Positions 28,828 to 37,804 of a stretch of 64,000 bases of DNA are shown here, in pieces; the stretch's first letter is position 1, and each line of letters opens with the position of its first letter. The stretch is from contig NZ_BARE01000010.1 in NCBI RefSeq assembly GCF_000367345.1, positions 33,347 to 97,346 of the forward strand, written 5' to 3'. Position numbers and translations under genes: made by a program. Origin of the DNA: Sphingobium xenophagum NBRC 107872 (lineage in GTDB: Bacteria; Pseudomonadota; Alphaproteobacteria; Sphingomonadales; Sphingomonadaceae). The notes beneath the pieces were generated by a model. It searched no databases. It saw nothing but the letters and a program-made list of their open reading frames with translations, and was not told where the DNA came from.

Positions 28828-29340
28828 TCACATCATCCGCCGCAGCACATTGTCCTTCAGCACGACATGATGGCGCAGCGCGGCGGCGATATGGACGATG
28901 ATCAGCGCTGCCCAGGCAAAACCCATCACCTCATGCCCCTCACGGGACAGACCGACGATCGCGTCGCCCTTGGTCACCGCCAATTTCGGCACGTCGAACA
29001 GGAAGAACCAGTTGAGCGGCCGCGTACCCGCCGATGTCATGATCCAGCCGGTCAGCGGGACCAGGATCATGAAGGCGTAAAAGACGCCATGGGTGGCGTG
29101 CGCCGCCGCCTTTTCCCAACCCGGCATCGCGCTGGGGAGCGATGGCGGGCGGTGGCCGACGCGCCAGGCCAGTCGCACCAGCGTGAGCGCCAGCACCGTG
29201 AGGCCGATCGACTTGTGAACCGGCATCACCGCCCAATCCTTGGGCAGGGCGTCATGCCCGATGCCAAGGACCAGATTGACGATGATCAGGACCGCCAGAA
29301 TCCAGTGCAGGGCGCGGGCGACGGATGTATAGCGGTCCAT
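28828..29340 (-). CDS. Cytochrome b561 family protein
   Basis: A 170-residue di-heme membrane cytochrome with four helices. Candidate heme-binding histidines are in ALHWILAV (first helix), VMPVHKSIGL (second), ATHGVFYAFM (third) and IVHIAAALRHHVV (fourth). Bacterial b561 proteins move electrons from ubiquinol, and the E. coli CybB type acts as a superoxide:ubiquinone oxidoreductase. The start at 29340 has AAGGAG at good spacing. It follows acs by 22 bases in the same direction and may be co-transcribed. Confidence 0.9.
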   Translation of the reverse strand: MDRYTSVARALHWILAVLIIVNLVLGIGHDALPKDWAVMPVHKSIGLTVLALTLVRLAWRVGHRPPSLPSAMPGWEKAAAHATHGVFYAFMILVPLTGWIMTSAGTRPLNWFFLFDVPKLAVTKGDAIVGLSREGHEVMGFAWAALIIVHIAAALRHHVVLKDNVLRRMM

Positions 29341-29362
29341 GGCAACTCCTTGGGCGGGCGCG

Positions 29363-31306
29363 TCAACCCTGCCGGTTTGCGACGAGATTGTCGACCACCG
29401 ACGGATCAGCCAACGTGCTGGTATCCCCAAGCGCCTGCGCCGACACTTCGCCCTCTGCAATCTTGCGCAGGATGCGGCGCATGATCTTGCCCGACCGGGT
29501 TTTGGGCAGGCCTGGCGCGAACTGGATGGCATCCGGTGTGGCGATCGGGCCGATTTCGGATCGGACCCATTTGATCAGCGTCTTGCGCAGCTCGTCGCTC
29601 GGCTCGTCATGCGCGTTGAGCGTCACATAGGCGTAGATGCCCTGGCCCTTGATATCATGGGGGAAGCCGACGACGGCGGCTTCGGCAACGCTTTCATGCA
29701 GGACCAGTGCGCTTTCAACCTCTGCGGTGCCCATGCGGTGGCCCGACACGTTGATGACGTCGTCCACCCGGCCAGTGATCCAGTAATAGCCGTCCGCGTC
29801 CCGCCTCGCGCCATCGCCGGTCGTATATTTGCCGGGGAAGGTGGTGAAATAGGTCTGGAAGAAGCGATCATGATCGCCCCACACGGTGCGCATCTGACCC
29901 GGCCAGCTTTGCGCGATGACGAGATTGCCTTCGGTCGCGCCCTCCAGCACATGGCCTTCGGCATCGACGATCTGCGGTACCACGCCGGGCATCGGCAGGG
30001 TGGCGGAGCCAGGCTTCAGGTCGGTGGCGCCGGGCGTCGGCGCGATCATCGCCGCGCCCGTTTCCGTCTGCCACCATGTGTCGATGATCGGGCAGCGCCC
30101 TTCGCCGACAATGCTGTGATACCAGCGCCAGGCTTCCGGGTTGATCGGCTCGCCCACGGTGCCCAGCAGCCGGAGTGATTTGCGGCTGGTCGAATGGACG
30201 AATTCGTCGCCTTCCTTCATCAGCGCGCGCAGCGCCGTGGGGGCGGTGAAGATGGTCTGGACCTGATGCCGGTCGACCACTTCCCAGATGCGCGCTGGCG
30301 TCGGATAGTTGGGTACGCCTTCATATATGAGCGTGGTGGCGCCGTTAGCCAGCGGGCCATAGACGATATAGCTGTGGCCGGTGACCCAGCCGATGTCGGC
30401 CGCGCACCAGTAAATGTCGCCGGGCCGATAGTCGAAACAGAGTTCGTGCGTCAGGCTCGCCCAGAGCAGATAGCCGCCGGTCGTGTGCAGCACGCCCTTG
30501 GGCTTGCCGGTCGATCCCGACGTATAGAGGATGAACAGCGGGTCTTCGGCATTCATCGGTTCGGGCGGGCAATCGGGCGAGACGTTCGCGGCTTCCTCAT
30601 GCAGCCAAAGGTCGCGACCGGGCGTCATGGCCACAGCGCCGCCGGTGGCCTGCACGACCACCACTTTCTTCACACTGGGGCAATCCTTCAGCGCGGCATC
30701 GACATTGGCCTTGAGCGGCACCGTCTTGCCCGCGCGACGACCCTCGTCAGCGGTCACGACCAGGCTGGAATCGCAATCGATGATGCGCCCGGCCAGCGCT
30801 TCGGGGGAAAATCCGCCGAACACGACGCTGTGAACCGCGCCGATCCGGGCGCAGGCGAGCAGGGCGAAGGCGGCTTCGGGGATCATCGGCAGATAGAGGG
30901 TGATGCGGTCGCCCTTCCTGGCGCCAGCGGCTTTGAGCACATTGGCCAGGCGGCACACCTGTTCATGCACCTGCGCATAGCTGTAGCGGCGCGGCTCCGC
31001 ATCGGGCGAATCGGGTTCCCAGACGATCGCGGTCTGATCGCCGCGCGTCGCCAGATGGCGGTCGATGCAGTTGGCGCTGACGTTCAGCACGCCGTCGGCG
31101 AACCATTTGACGCCGAAGTCGGCCTCGGCAAAGCTGCTTTCATTGGCGCGGGTGGGCGGCGTGATCCAGTCGAGCCGCTGCGCCCGTTCCAGCCAATAGG
31201 CGTCGGCATCGTCAATCGAGCGGGCATAATCGGCAGCGCGCGCGGCCTTGTCCATCAGCGCATTCTTGGCCCAATCTTCCGGCACCGGGAAAAAATCATC
31301 AGACAT
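29363..31306 (-). CDS. acs: Acetyl-coenzyme A synthetase
   Basis: A 647-residue AMP-forming acetate--CoA ligase. It shows the ATP loop [13 protein letters not shown] near residue 263, [16 protein letters not shown] near 307, the acyl-substrate region WWQTETGA near 412, the [10 protein letters not shown] hinge region near 493, and the C-terminal [11 protein letters not shown] near 605. That last motif contains the lysine that is acetylated to switch off the enzyme in other bacteria. The start has GAAGGGG upstream. It lets the cell use acetate as a carbon source. Confidence 0.97.
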   Translation of the reverse strand: MSDDFFPVPEDWAKNALMDKAARAADYARSIDDADAYWLERAQRLDWITPPTRANESSFAEADFGVKWFADGVLNVSANCIDRHLATRGDQTAIVWEPDSPDAEPRRYSYAQVHEQVCRLANVLKAAGARKGDRITLYLPMIPEAAFALLACARIGAVHSVVFGGFSPEALAGRIIDCDSSLVVTADEGRRAGKTVPLKANVDAALKDCPSVKKVVVVQATGGAVAMTPGRDLWLHEEAANVSPDCPPEPMNAEDPLFILYTSGSTGKPKGVLHTTGGYLLWASLTHELCFDYRPGDIYWCAADIGWVTGHSYIVYGPLANGATTLIYEGVPNYPTPARIWEVVDRHQVQTIFTAPTALRALMKEGDEFVHSTSRKSLRLLGTVGEPINPEAWRWYHSIVGEGRCPIIDTWWQTETGAAMIAPTPGATDLKPGSATLPMPGVVPQIVDAEGHVLEGATEGNLVIAQSWPGQMRTVWGDHDRFFQTYFTTFPGKYTTGDGARRDADGYYWITGRVDDVINVSGHRMGTAEVESALVLHESVAEAAVVGFPHDIKGQGIYAYVTLNAHDEPSDELRKTLIKWVRSEIGPIATPDAIQFAPGLPKTRSGKIMRRILRKIAEGEVSAQALGDTSTLADPSVVDNLVANRQG

Positions 31307-31417
31307 CGGGCACCCCTTCCGTAGCGAAACCGTTGTTTGGATGGCCTTCTATCGTCCTGACACGAGGATTGGAAGCGCTGTTCATGCCGTTTATCATCAT
31401 CCTTTTGGTCGATATGA

Positions 31418-31470
31418 CCGGAGCGCCAGATCGACCGTCTTTCATTTTGCCGCTTTCCCCGGCGCTCCGG
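31418..31470. promoter_or_regulatory. 10-bp inverted repeat in the acs/GST gap
   Basis: CCGGAGCGCC (31418-31427) and GGCGCTCCGG (31461-31470) are perfect inverses with a 33-base spacer. They lie 22 bases before the GST start. It could be an operator pair or a 5' hairpin. Confidence 0.3.
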
Positions 31471-31491
31471 CACGCCTAACAGGAATCGCCT

Positions 31492-32163
31492 ATGTGGCTT
31501 CTCTATCAATTTCCGCTCTGCCCTTTCTCTCGCAAGGTCCGCCTGCTGCTGGGGGAGAAGGGTGTCGGCTATGATCTGGTACGCGAATCGCCCTGGGAGA
31601 TGCGCGACGAATTTCTCGATCGGAACCCGGCCGGAACGACGCCGGTGCTGATTGACGAGGCCAAGGGCATCACCCTGATCGACAGCCAGGCGATCTGCGA
31701 ATATTTCGAGGAAACGGTGGAGAAGTTCCCGCTCATCTCCGGCTCGGCTGCTGGCCGGGCGGAAGTGCGGCGGCTGACCGCCTTTTTCGACCAGAATTTC
31801 TATGGCGACGTGGTCGGCCCGCTGCTGCACGAGCGGATGAAGAAAAGGCTGATCGAACGCGCCCCGCCCGACGCGCGCATCCTGCGCGAGGCCATGAAGC
31901 GGGCGAATGTCCATCTGGATTATATGGACTATCTGCTCGACCATCGCAGCTGGATGGGGGGCGGTACGCTCAGCCTGGCGGACATTGCGGCGGCGGCGCA
32001 CCTGTCGGTCGCGGATTATCTGGGCGGCATCGACTGGCAGGGCCATGAGCCGGTGCGGCGCTGGTATGCAGGGTTCAAATCGCGCCCGTCCTTCCGGCCG
32101 CTCCTGTCCGAAAGGATGGAGGTGATTACGCCCCCACCCCATTATGAAAAGCCGGATTTCTAA
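31492..32163 (+). CDS. Glutathione S-transferase family protein
   Basis: A 223-residue cytosolic GST. The thioredoxin-like N-terminal domain starts MWLLYQFPLCPFSRKVRLLLGE, with a CPFS motif at the catalytic position, PVLIDEAKGITLIDSQAICEY for the cis-Pro and glutathione-binding residues, then an all-helical C-terminal domain (WMGGGTLSLADIAAAAHLS near 155). The Cys active site suggests an omega, beta or glutaredoxin-like reaction. The start has AGGAA ahead. Substrate unknown. Confidence 0.9.
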   Translation: MWLLYQFPLCPFSRKVRLLLGEKGVGYDLVRESPWEMRDEFLDRNPAGTTPVLIDEAKGITLIDSQAICEYFEETVEKFPLISGSAAGRAEVRRLTAFFDQNFYGDVVGPLLHERMKKRLIERAPPDARILREAMKRANVHLDYMDYLLDHRSWMGGGTLSLADIAAAAHLSVADYLGGIDWQGHEPVRRWYAGFKSRPSFRPLLSERMEVITPPPHYEKPDF

Positions 32164-32185
32164 GAAACGCCGAACGCGCCCCCTT

Positions 32186-33346
32186 TCAGTCCGTCTCCGC
32201 CGCCATATAGACCCGGTTGCGGCCATGTTCCTTGGCCAGATAGAGCGCGCGGTCCGCGGCCTTCAGGGCGCTGCGCGGGTCTTCATAGGCCAGCACGTTG
32301 GCAACGCCGGCGGAAAAGCTGACACGTTCCATCCGTTCGCCATTGGTGCGGTTGACCAGGCTGCGGGTGGACAGATCCTCCCGCACGGCATCGACGGCCT
32401 CGCATGCTTCGGCAGCGGTCTTGCCGCGGAACAGCATGACGAACTCCTCGCCGCCATGGCGGGCGACATGACAATGGTCGTTGGAAACTTTGGCCAGCAG
32501 ACCAGCGACGAATTTCAGCACCCGATCGCCTGTTTCATGGCCATGCGTGTCGTTGACATGCTTGAAATGGTCGATGTCGCAAAAGGCGACGGACAGCGTC
32601 TCGCCATTGTCCTGCGCCAGCTTCACTTCCTCCCGCAGCACGCCTTCAAAGGCGCGGCGGTTGGGCAGGCCGGTCAGATGATCATGTTCGGCGGCGCGGC
32701 GGGCATTTTCCAGGCTGGATTTGAGCGCCTGCGTCTGCTTCTGATTTTCGCGCAGCTGGGTTTCGACCAGTCGCGTCTTTTCCACCATCGACCGGGTCAG
32801 CCCGACAAGGCGCGCCAGCACGGGTTCGGCATCACCGCCCTCGGCCAGGCCCTTGGCCTGCTCCTGCAATGCGGCGCCATAATCCTTGGCCGAATTGCGC
32901 GATTCGTGCATCAGGCCGGTAAACTGGGTCAGATTTTCCTCGACCTTGTCCAGCATCGTGGCGAGCGAATCAGGTGTGACTTCATCCGGGTTCTGACTGG
33001 CCGCGACCGATTCGATCCAGCCGTTGGTAATCTTGCCGCGCTCCATCAGCACTGCCTTGATCGCCTTTTCCACGCCGATATTCGCGCCGGTCAGATAATC
33101 GAGCGCCACGCTGAAATTGATGGGCGTCAGGTCCAGATCATGGGCGAACAGGAAGTCGCCAATCTCTTCATAAAGGCGGCGGCGGCGCGTCACTTCGCGG
33201 TTCGCAGCGGACCCCGCGCGGGGGCGCTGATCTTCCGCGCCACCCTCGTCGTCATCGGCCTTGCCCGACAGGCCTTTCGCCCATCGCGCCAAGCGGTCGG
33301 TCAGCCCATGTTGCGGGCTAGCGGAAGGTGAAGTTGCCCCGTTCAT
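32186..33346 (-). CDS. GGDEF-domain diguanylate cyclase
   Basis: A 386-residue soluble protein. Residues about 1-200 form an unrecognised helical region, followed by a coiled linker (TQLRENQKQTQALKSSLENA). The C-terminal GGDEF domain (about 215-386) starts DHLTGLPNRRAF and has the intact active site RHGGEEF, so it should make cyclic-di-GMP. The residues where an RxxD inhibitory site would lie read NDHC, so product inhibition is probably absent. There are no membrane segments or known sensor domain. Confidence 0.92.
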   Translation of the reverse strand: MNGATSPSASPQHGLTDRLARWAKGLSGKADDDEGGAEDQRPRAGSAANREVTRRRRLYEEIGDFLFAHDLDLTPINFSVALDYLTGANIGVEKAIKAVLMERGKITNGWIESVAASQNPDEVTPDSLATMLDKVEENLTQFTGLMHESRNSAKDYGAALQEQAKGLAEGGDAEPVLARLVGLTRSMVEKTRLVETQLRENQKQTQALKSSLENARRAAEHDHLTGLPNRRAFEGVLREEVKLAQDNGETLSVAFCDIDHFKHVNDTHGHETGDRVLKFVAGLLAKVSNDHCHVARHGGEEFVMLFRGKTAAEACEAVDAVREDLSTRSLVNRTNGERMERVSFSAGVANVLAYEDPRSALKAADRALYLAKEHGRNRVYMAAETD

Positions 33347-33415
33347 GAGGGCTATAACGGCGGTCGCGGATTAAGGTTAAGAGCCAGGACAGATAAAAAT
33401 TCGCTCGGCGTCCCG

Positions 33416-34294
33416 TCAGATATCGGCGGCGATCAACCAGTCGCGGAAGATGCGCACGGCGCGGGTCTGAAGCGCGCGGGGGCGACAGACGAAATAATAG
33501 CGATAGGGGCTTTCGACGCGGATCGGAAACAGGCGGACCAGCCGGTTGTCGGCGGCTTCCTTGAAATGGCTGGCGTGCATGAAGGCGACGCCAAGCCCCT
33601 GTGCTGCCGCTTCCAGCATCAACTGTCCTGAATCATAATTGTCCGTCGCCAGCGGTTGCAGGTCGGGCAGGCCGACCGCTTCCTTCCAGGCATCGAACGC
33701 CAACGGCATGTCGCGGTGGAGCAGCACGGTATGCTGCGCCAGTTCCCCCGGCGACGTCAGCGCATGGGGCGATTCGAGCAGAGATCGCGCGCCGATGACA
33801 TAGACTTCGTCATGATCCAGTTCATGCGCATAGAGCGCGGCGTCGATATCCTTGGCCAGCACGATCGCCGCGTCCAGCCCTTCACCCAGCCGGGCGACGG
33901 CATGGGGCGTGGTTTCGATGTCGATGTGTAATTGCGGGTGCAGCGCGCGCAGCGCGCCCAGATGGGGAAACAGCCTTTGGGTTGCGAACAGGGGCATGAC
34001 CGCCAGTCGCAGCCGCAACTGGTTGCCGCCGCTCTGGATATTTTCCAGCGCCTGCGCGAGGGAATCGAGGGCTGGCGCGATATCGTCCAGCAGCCTCTGC
34101 CCCTCGGCGTTGATTTCCAGTGCCTGATGCTTGCGGTCGAACAGGGGGCGGCCGATGAAGCGCTCCAGCGCCTGAACGCGGCGGCTGAGCGCTGGAGTCG
34201 AGAGCGCGAGTTCTTCCGCCGCAGCCTTGACCGAGCCAAGGCGCGCAACCTGAACAAAGGCCTCCAGGGCCGTAAGGGGCGGCAATCTGCGCAT
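33416..34294 (-). CDS. LysR-family transcriptional regulator
   Basis: A 292-residue regulator with an N-terminal winged helix (LTALEAFVQVARLGSVKAAAEELALSTPALSRRVQALE) and a C-terminal effector-binding domain of the periplasmic-binding-protein fold. The opening MRRLPPLTALEAF is the GcvA-like variety. No divergently transcribed target gene lies next to it; the gap beyond its start holds a short inverted repeat (CGCTGCG at 34321 and CGCAGCG at 34351) that could be its own operator. Confidence 0.92.
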   Translation of the reverse strand: MRRLPPLTALEAFVQVARLGSVKAAAEELALSTPALSRRVQALERFIGRPLFDRKHQALEINAEGQRLLDDIAPALDSLAQALENIQSGGNQLRLRLAVMPLFATQRLFPHLGALRALHPQLHIDIETTPHAVARLGEGLDAAIVLAKDIDAALYAHELDHDEVYVIGARSLLESPHALTSPGELAQHTVLLHRDMPLAFDAWKEAVGLPDLQPLATDNYDSGQLMLEAAAQGLGVAFMHASHFKEAADNRLVRLFPIRVESPYRYYFVCRPRALQTRAVRIFRDWLIAADI

Positions 34295-34479
34295 CTGTCT
34301 TCACTAATCCGAAGCCGGTGCGCTGCGTCGCATCATGTCTTTTTGTCGATCGCAGCGACAGCCGGTTTCAAGCATCCTGTCCACACTCAGCAGGAAAATC
34401 TCCAAAATGGCAAGATGCATTTTCTGCAACTCCCCTTTTCTTTTCGCACTTGCAATAAATTCTGCCGCGGTGCACATAG

Positions 34480-34544
34480 GGAGTGCCTTTCAGGCATCCT
34501 CTCCTAAAACTTTCCGGGCTGGCCTTTGGGCCGGCCCTTTTTTT
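34480..34544 (+). ncRNA. Candidate small RNA or transcription attenuator
   Basis: A hairpin (GTGCC-TTTCA-GGCAT with flanking GGGA and CTCTCC) is followed by an unpaired UAAAACUUU and then a terminator. No protein-coding gene on the plus strand lies upstream, so something short must be terminated here: either a free RNA of about 65 bases or a leader of the Cdc48 gene 84 bases further on. The CCUCUCCU segment could pair with Shine-Dalgarno sites. The promoter is not clear. Confidence 0.4.
34516..34544 (+). terminator. Strong terminator upstream of the Cdc48-like gene
   Basis: GGGCTGGCC (34516-34524) pairs with GGCCGGCCC (34529-34537) around TTTG, followed by seven T. It is on the plus strand with no plus-strand gene before it. 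Confidence 0.85.
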
Positions 34545-34627
34545 GTGCGCAGGGCTTCGCCTCCTGCCCCTTTTCCTTGGCCGCGTCGTTTCCTATTTCG
34601 TGATTGAGCGAAAAGGAGGGGCCCGCA

Positions 34628-36913
34628 ATGGCGGAAGATGACGTGACGGGACGGCGGATTCAGGTTGCCAATGCGCGGCCCGAAGATGCCGGACGCGGGC
34701 TGGCGCGGCTGCCACTGGCGGTTATGGCGCAGCTGAGCCTGGCTGAAGGCGATGTGATCGAGATCATTGGCAAGCGATCGACCGCTGCGCGGGTAGTGCG
34801 CCCCTATAAGGAAGATGAAGGGCTGGACGTGCTGCGCCTGGACGGGTTGCAGCGGGCCAATGCCGGTGTCGGCTCCGGCGATTTCGTCCATATCGACAAG
34901 TTGGAGTCCCGCGCAGCCCAGCGTGTCGTGTTCGCGCCTGCACAAAATAATCTGCGGCTTCAGGGGCATCCCGAAGCGTTGAAGCGGGTTTTCTTTCAGC
35001 GTCCCCTGACCGCAGGCGATGTCGTCGCGACGGCGGGGCAGCAGCAGGTGCCACCTGGCGACATGCCGCCCCAGTTGCGGCAGATGCTGGCCGCACCGGC
35101 TTACGCCCTGCAGGAAATCCGGCTCGTCGTCGTATCGACCATACCCAAGGGCATAGTTCATATCGACGCGGAGACCGAGGTTGAGCTGCGCCCGGAATAT
35201 GAGGAACCCAAGGAAGCGCGCCGTGCTGACGTCACCTATGACGATGTGGGCGGCATGGCCGATACGATCGACCAGTTGCGCGAAATGGTCGAATTGCCGT
35301 TGCGCTATCCCGAACTGTTCCAGCGTCTGGGCGTCGATCCGCCGCGCGGGGTGATGCTCCATGGCCCGCCGGGTACGGGCAAGACCCGGCTGGCGCGCGC
35401 GGTCGCCAATGAATCGGAAGCCGAATTCTTCCTGATCAACGGGCCGGAAATCGTCGGGTCTGCCTATGGCGAATCGGAAAAGCAGCTGCGCGAGGTTTTC
35501 GAGGCGGCGTCGAAGGCTGCGCCGTCGATCCTGTTCATCGACGAGATTGATTCGATCGCGCCGAAACGGGGGCAAGTGACCGGCGAGACCGAAAAGCGGC
35601 TGGTCGCGCAACTCCTGACGCTGATGGACGGGCTGGAGGCACGCACCAATCTGGTCGTGATCGCGGCGACCAACCGTCCCGAAGCGATTGACGAGGCGTT
35701 GCGGCGTCCCGGCCGGTTCGACCGGGAAATCGTCGTCGGCGTGCCCGACGAGCGTGGGCGGCGCGAGATATTGGGCATCCATACGCGCGGGATGCCGCTG
35801 GGCGACACGGTCGACCTGTCGGAACTGGCACGTATGACCTACGGCTTCGTCGGCGCGGATCTGGCCGCGCTAACTCGCGAGGCGGCGATCGAGACGGTGC
35901 GGCGGTTCATGCCGCGCCTCAATCTGGAGGACGGCACGATCCCGCCTGACGTGCTGGAGGAATTGTCGGTCACCCGCGACGATTTCATGGCCGCGATCAA
36001 GCGCGTCCAGCCATCGGCCATGCGCGAAGTGATGGTGCAGGCGCCCAATATCGGCTGGTCGGACATTGGCGGGCTGGATGACGCGCAGATGCGGCTGAAG
36101 GAAGGGGTGGAACTGCCGCTGAAAGACCCCGATGCCTTCCGCCGCATCGGCATTCGTCCGGCCAAGGGCTTCCTTCTCTACGGCCCGCCCGGCACGGGCA
36201 AGACCCTGCTGGCCAAGGCTGTGGCGCGGGAAGCGCAGGCCAATTTCATCGCCACCAAATCGAGCGACCTTCTGTCCAAATGGTATGGCGAGAGCGAGCA
36301 GCAGATTGCCCGGCTGTTTGCCCGCGCACGGCAGGTGGCGCCGACCGTCATCTTCATTGACGAGCTGGACAGCCTGGTCCCCGCGCGCGGCAATGGCATG
36401 GGCGAACCGCAAGTGACCGAGCGGGTGGTCAATACCATCCTGGCCGAAATGGACGGGCTGGAAGAATTGCAGTCGGTGGTGGTCATCGGCGCGACCAACC
36501 GGCCCACGCTGGTTGATCCGGCGCTGCTGCGGCCGGGGCGATTCGACGAACTCATCTATGTACCGGTCCCCGATCGGGCGGGCCGTCAGCGCATCCTGTC
36601 GATCCATACCGGCAAGATGCCGCTGGGCGATGATGTCGATCTGGCTTCACTGGCGGCACGGACCGAACGCTTCACTGGCGCTGATCTGGAGGATCTGGCG
36701 CGACGGGCCGGCCTGTTCGCGCTGCGCCAGTCCCTGTCGGTCGACAAGGTGACGATGGCCCATTTCGAAGCGGCGCTGGAGGAGACACGCGCATCGGTGA
36801 CGCCGGAAATGGAGCATGAATATGAAAAGATCCAGGCGACACTGAAGCAGAAGGCGTTGCAGGTCGACCCGATCGGCTTCGTTTCCCCCGGCATGTTGCG
36901 AGGGGCGAGTTGA
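34628..36913 (+). CDS. Cdc48/VAT-type tandem AAA+ ATPase
   Basis: A 761-residue protein with the full Cdc48/p97/VAT layout. It has an N-domain of about 190 residues (double-psi barrel type, with [20 protein letters not shown]), then D1 with Walker A GPPGTGKT near residue 247 and Walker [10 protein letters not shown]2 follows with Walker A GPPGTGKT near 518 and VIFIDELD. Arg-finger regions RRPGRFDRE and LRPGRFDEL are present, so both rings look active. Such unfoldases extract and unfold proteins and are best known from archaea and eukaryotes. There is no C-terminal HbYX proteasome-docking motif; it ends MLRGAS. AAGGAGGGG precedes the ATG at 34628. Confidence 0.93.
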   Translation: MAEDDVTGRRIQVANARPEDAGRGLARLPLAVMAQLSLAEGDVIEIIGKRSTAARVVRPYKEDEGLDVLRLDGLQRANAGVGSGDFVHIDKLESRAAQRVVFAPAQNNLRLQGHPEALKRVFFQRPLTAGDVVATAGQQQVPPGDMPPQLRQMLAAPAYALQEIRLVVVSTIPKGIVHIDAETEVELRPEYEEPKEARRADVTYDDVGGMADTIDQLREMVELPLRYPELFQRLGVDPPRGVMLHGPPGTGKTRLARAVANESEAEFFLINGPEIVGSAYGESEKQLREVFEAASKAAPSILFIDEIDSIAPKRGQVTGETEKRLVAQLLTLMDGLEARTNLVVIAATNRPEAIDEALRRPGRFDREIVVGVPDERGRREILGIHTRGMPLGDTVDLSELARMTYGFVGADLAALTREAAIETVRRFMPRLNLEDGTIPPDVLEELSVTRDDFMAAIKRVQPSAMREVMVQAPNIGWSDIGGLDDAQMRLKEGVELPLKDPDAFRRIGIRPAKGFLLYGPPGTGKTLLAKAVAREAQANFIATKSSDLLSKWYGESEQQIARLFARARQVAPTVIFIDELDSLVPARGNGMGEPQVTERVVNTILAEMDGLEELQSVVVIGATNRPTLVDPALLRPGRFDELIYVPVPDRAGRQRILSIHTGKMPLGDDVDLASLAARTERFTGADLEDLARRAGLFALRQSLSVDKVTMAHFEAALEETRASVTPEMEHEYEKIQATLKQKALQVDPIGFVSPGMLRGAS

Positions 36914-36921
36914 AGGGACAA

Positions 36922-36953
36922 GCAGGCGGCGAGGGAAACCATATGCCGCCTGC
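36922..36953 (+). terminator. Possible terminator after the Cdc48-like gene
   Basis: GCAGGCGGC pairs with GCCGCCTGC across a 14-base loop just after the stop. No T-run follows, so activity is doubtful. Confidence 0.35.
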
Positions 36954-37041
36954 GCGTTCCTTGTCATGTAAATGCAAAGCGGCTTGCCAGTCGCACTGAT
37001 ATTTGCGACGCCCGACCACGATCATAGACAGACGGATAGTG

Positions 37042-37686
37042 ATGGCCTCCATTCCCTTGAAAAAGAAAAATATTCCGGGCGGCAAACCAGGTGCTGGCCG
37101 GTTTCTCCAGCAATGGGGCATGTTTTTCCGCCAGTTCGTCAGGCATCCCGGCATGATCGGATCGATCATTCCTTCCTCTGCTACGCTGGTGGACCGGATG
37201 CTGGATCAGGTCGATTGGCACAATATGCGGCTGTTCGTCGAATATGGACCGGGGGTAGGCACCTTCACGCAGGCGATACTTGATCGGTTGCACCCCGATG
37301 CGACCTTGTTGGCGATTGATCTCAATCTGGATTTCGTCGCCTATCTGGAGGCGCAGTTCGACGATCCGAGGCTGAAGGTCGTGCATGGGTCGGCTGCCGA
37401 CGTGCGGCGCTTTATCCGGCAAGCGGGTCATGTCCAGGCGGACTATATATTGTCCGGCATCCCCTTTTCGACATTGCCCGACACGGTGGGCGCGTCCATC
37501 TGCGCTGAAACACGCACCGCATTGCGGCCGGGCGGCGCTTTTCTGGTCTATCAATATTCACGCTATGTCCGCCGTCTGCTCGACCCGTTGTTCGCGCATG
37601 TCCGTGAAGGACGGGAGTGGCGCAATATTCCGCCTTGCTGGATGTTCTGCGCCATGCGCGAAGAAGCATTGGCGCAAGCGGCTTGA
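37042..37686 (+). CDS. SAM-dependent methyltransferase, phospholipid N-methyltransferase-like
   Basis: A 214-residue class I methyltransferase. Motif I is VEYGPGVGTFTQAIL near residue 68, the acidic SAM-binding residue is in LLAIDLNLDFVAYLE near 93, and the catalytic-side motif is ILSGIPFSTLP near 136. The FFRQFVRHPGMIGSIIPSSATLVDRM start and the SGIPF motif resemble PmtA-type phosphatidylethanolamine methyltransferases and KsgA relatives. Phospholipid methylation is the best guess; rRNA methylation is an alternative. The start at 37042 is favoured by alignment. Confidence 0.8.
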   Translation: MASIPLKKKNIPGGKPGAGRFLQQWGMFFRQFVRHPGMIGSIIPSSATLVDRMLDQVDWHNMRLFVEYGPGVGTFTQAILDRLHPDATLLAIDLNLDFVAYLEAQFDDPRLKVVHGSAADVRRFIRQAGHVQADYILSGIPFSTLPDTVGASICAETRTALRPGGAFLVYQYSRYVRRLLDPLFAHVREGREWRNIPPCWMFCAMREEALAQAA

Positions 37687-37804
37687 TCTGGGTTAATCCA
37701 CAACAGTAACGCCCAGAATCACTTGCCCCTTTTTCCTTACGTATATTTGACTTAAACCAAATATTGCGTATCGGATGCCTGCTTGACTGTGGGGGTTATG
37801 GGGG

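Larger units (their letters stand above)
34295..34627. other. 333-base gap with small-transcript candidate
   Basis: No convincing gene. It holds an inverted repeat near the LysR start (34321-34357), an AT-richer stretch, a possible -35 TTGCAA at 34450, a two-hairpin segment ending in a strong terminator (34480-34544) and the ribosome binding site of the Cdc48 gene. A 90-codon frame from 34335 runs through the terminator and lacks coding character. Confidence 0.6.

Noticed and set aside
34335..34607. 90-codon plus-strand frame before the Cdc48 gene
   Set aside because: It runs through a strong terminator hairpin and T-run, has no ribosome binding site and no recognisable protein pattern.
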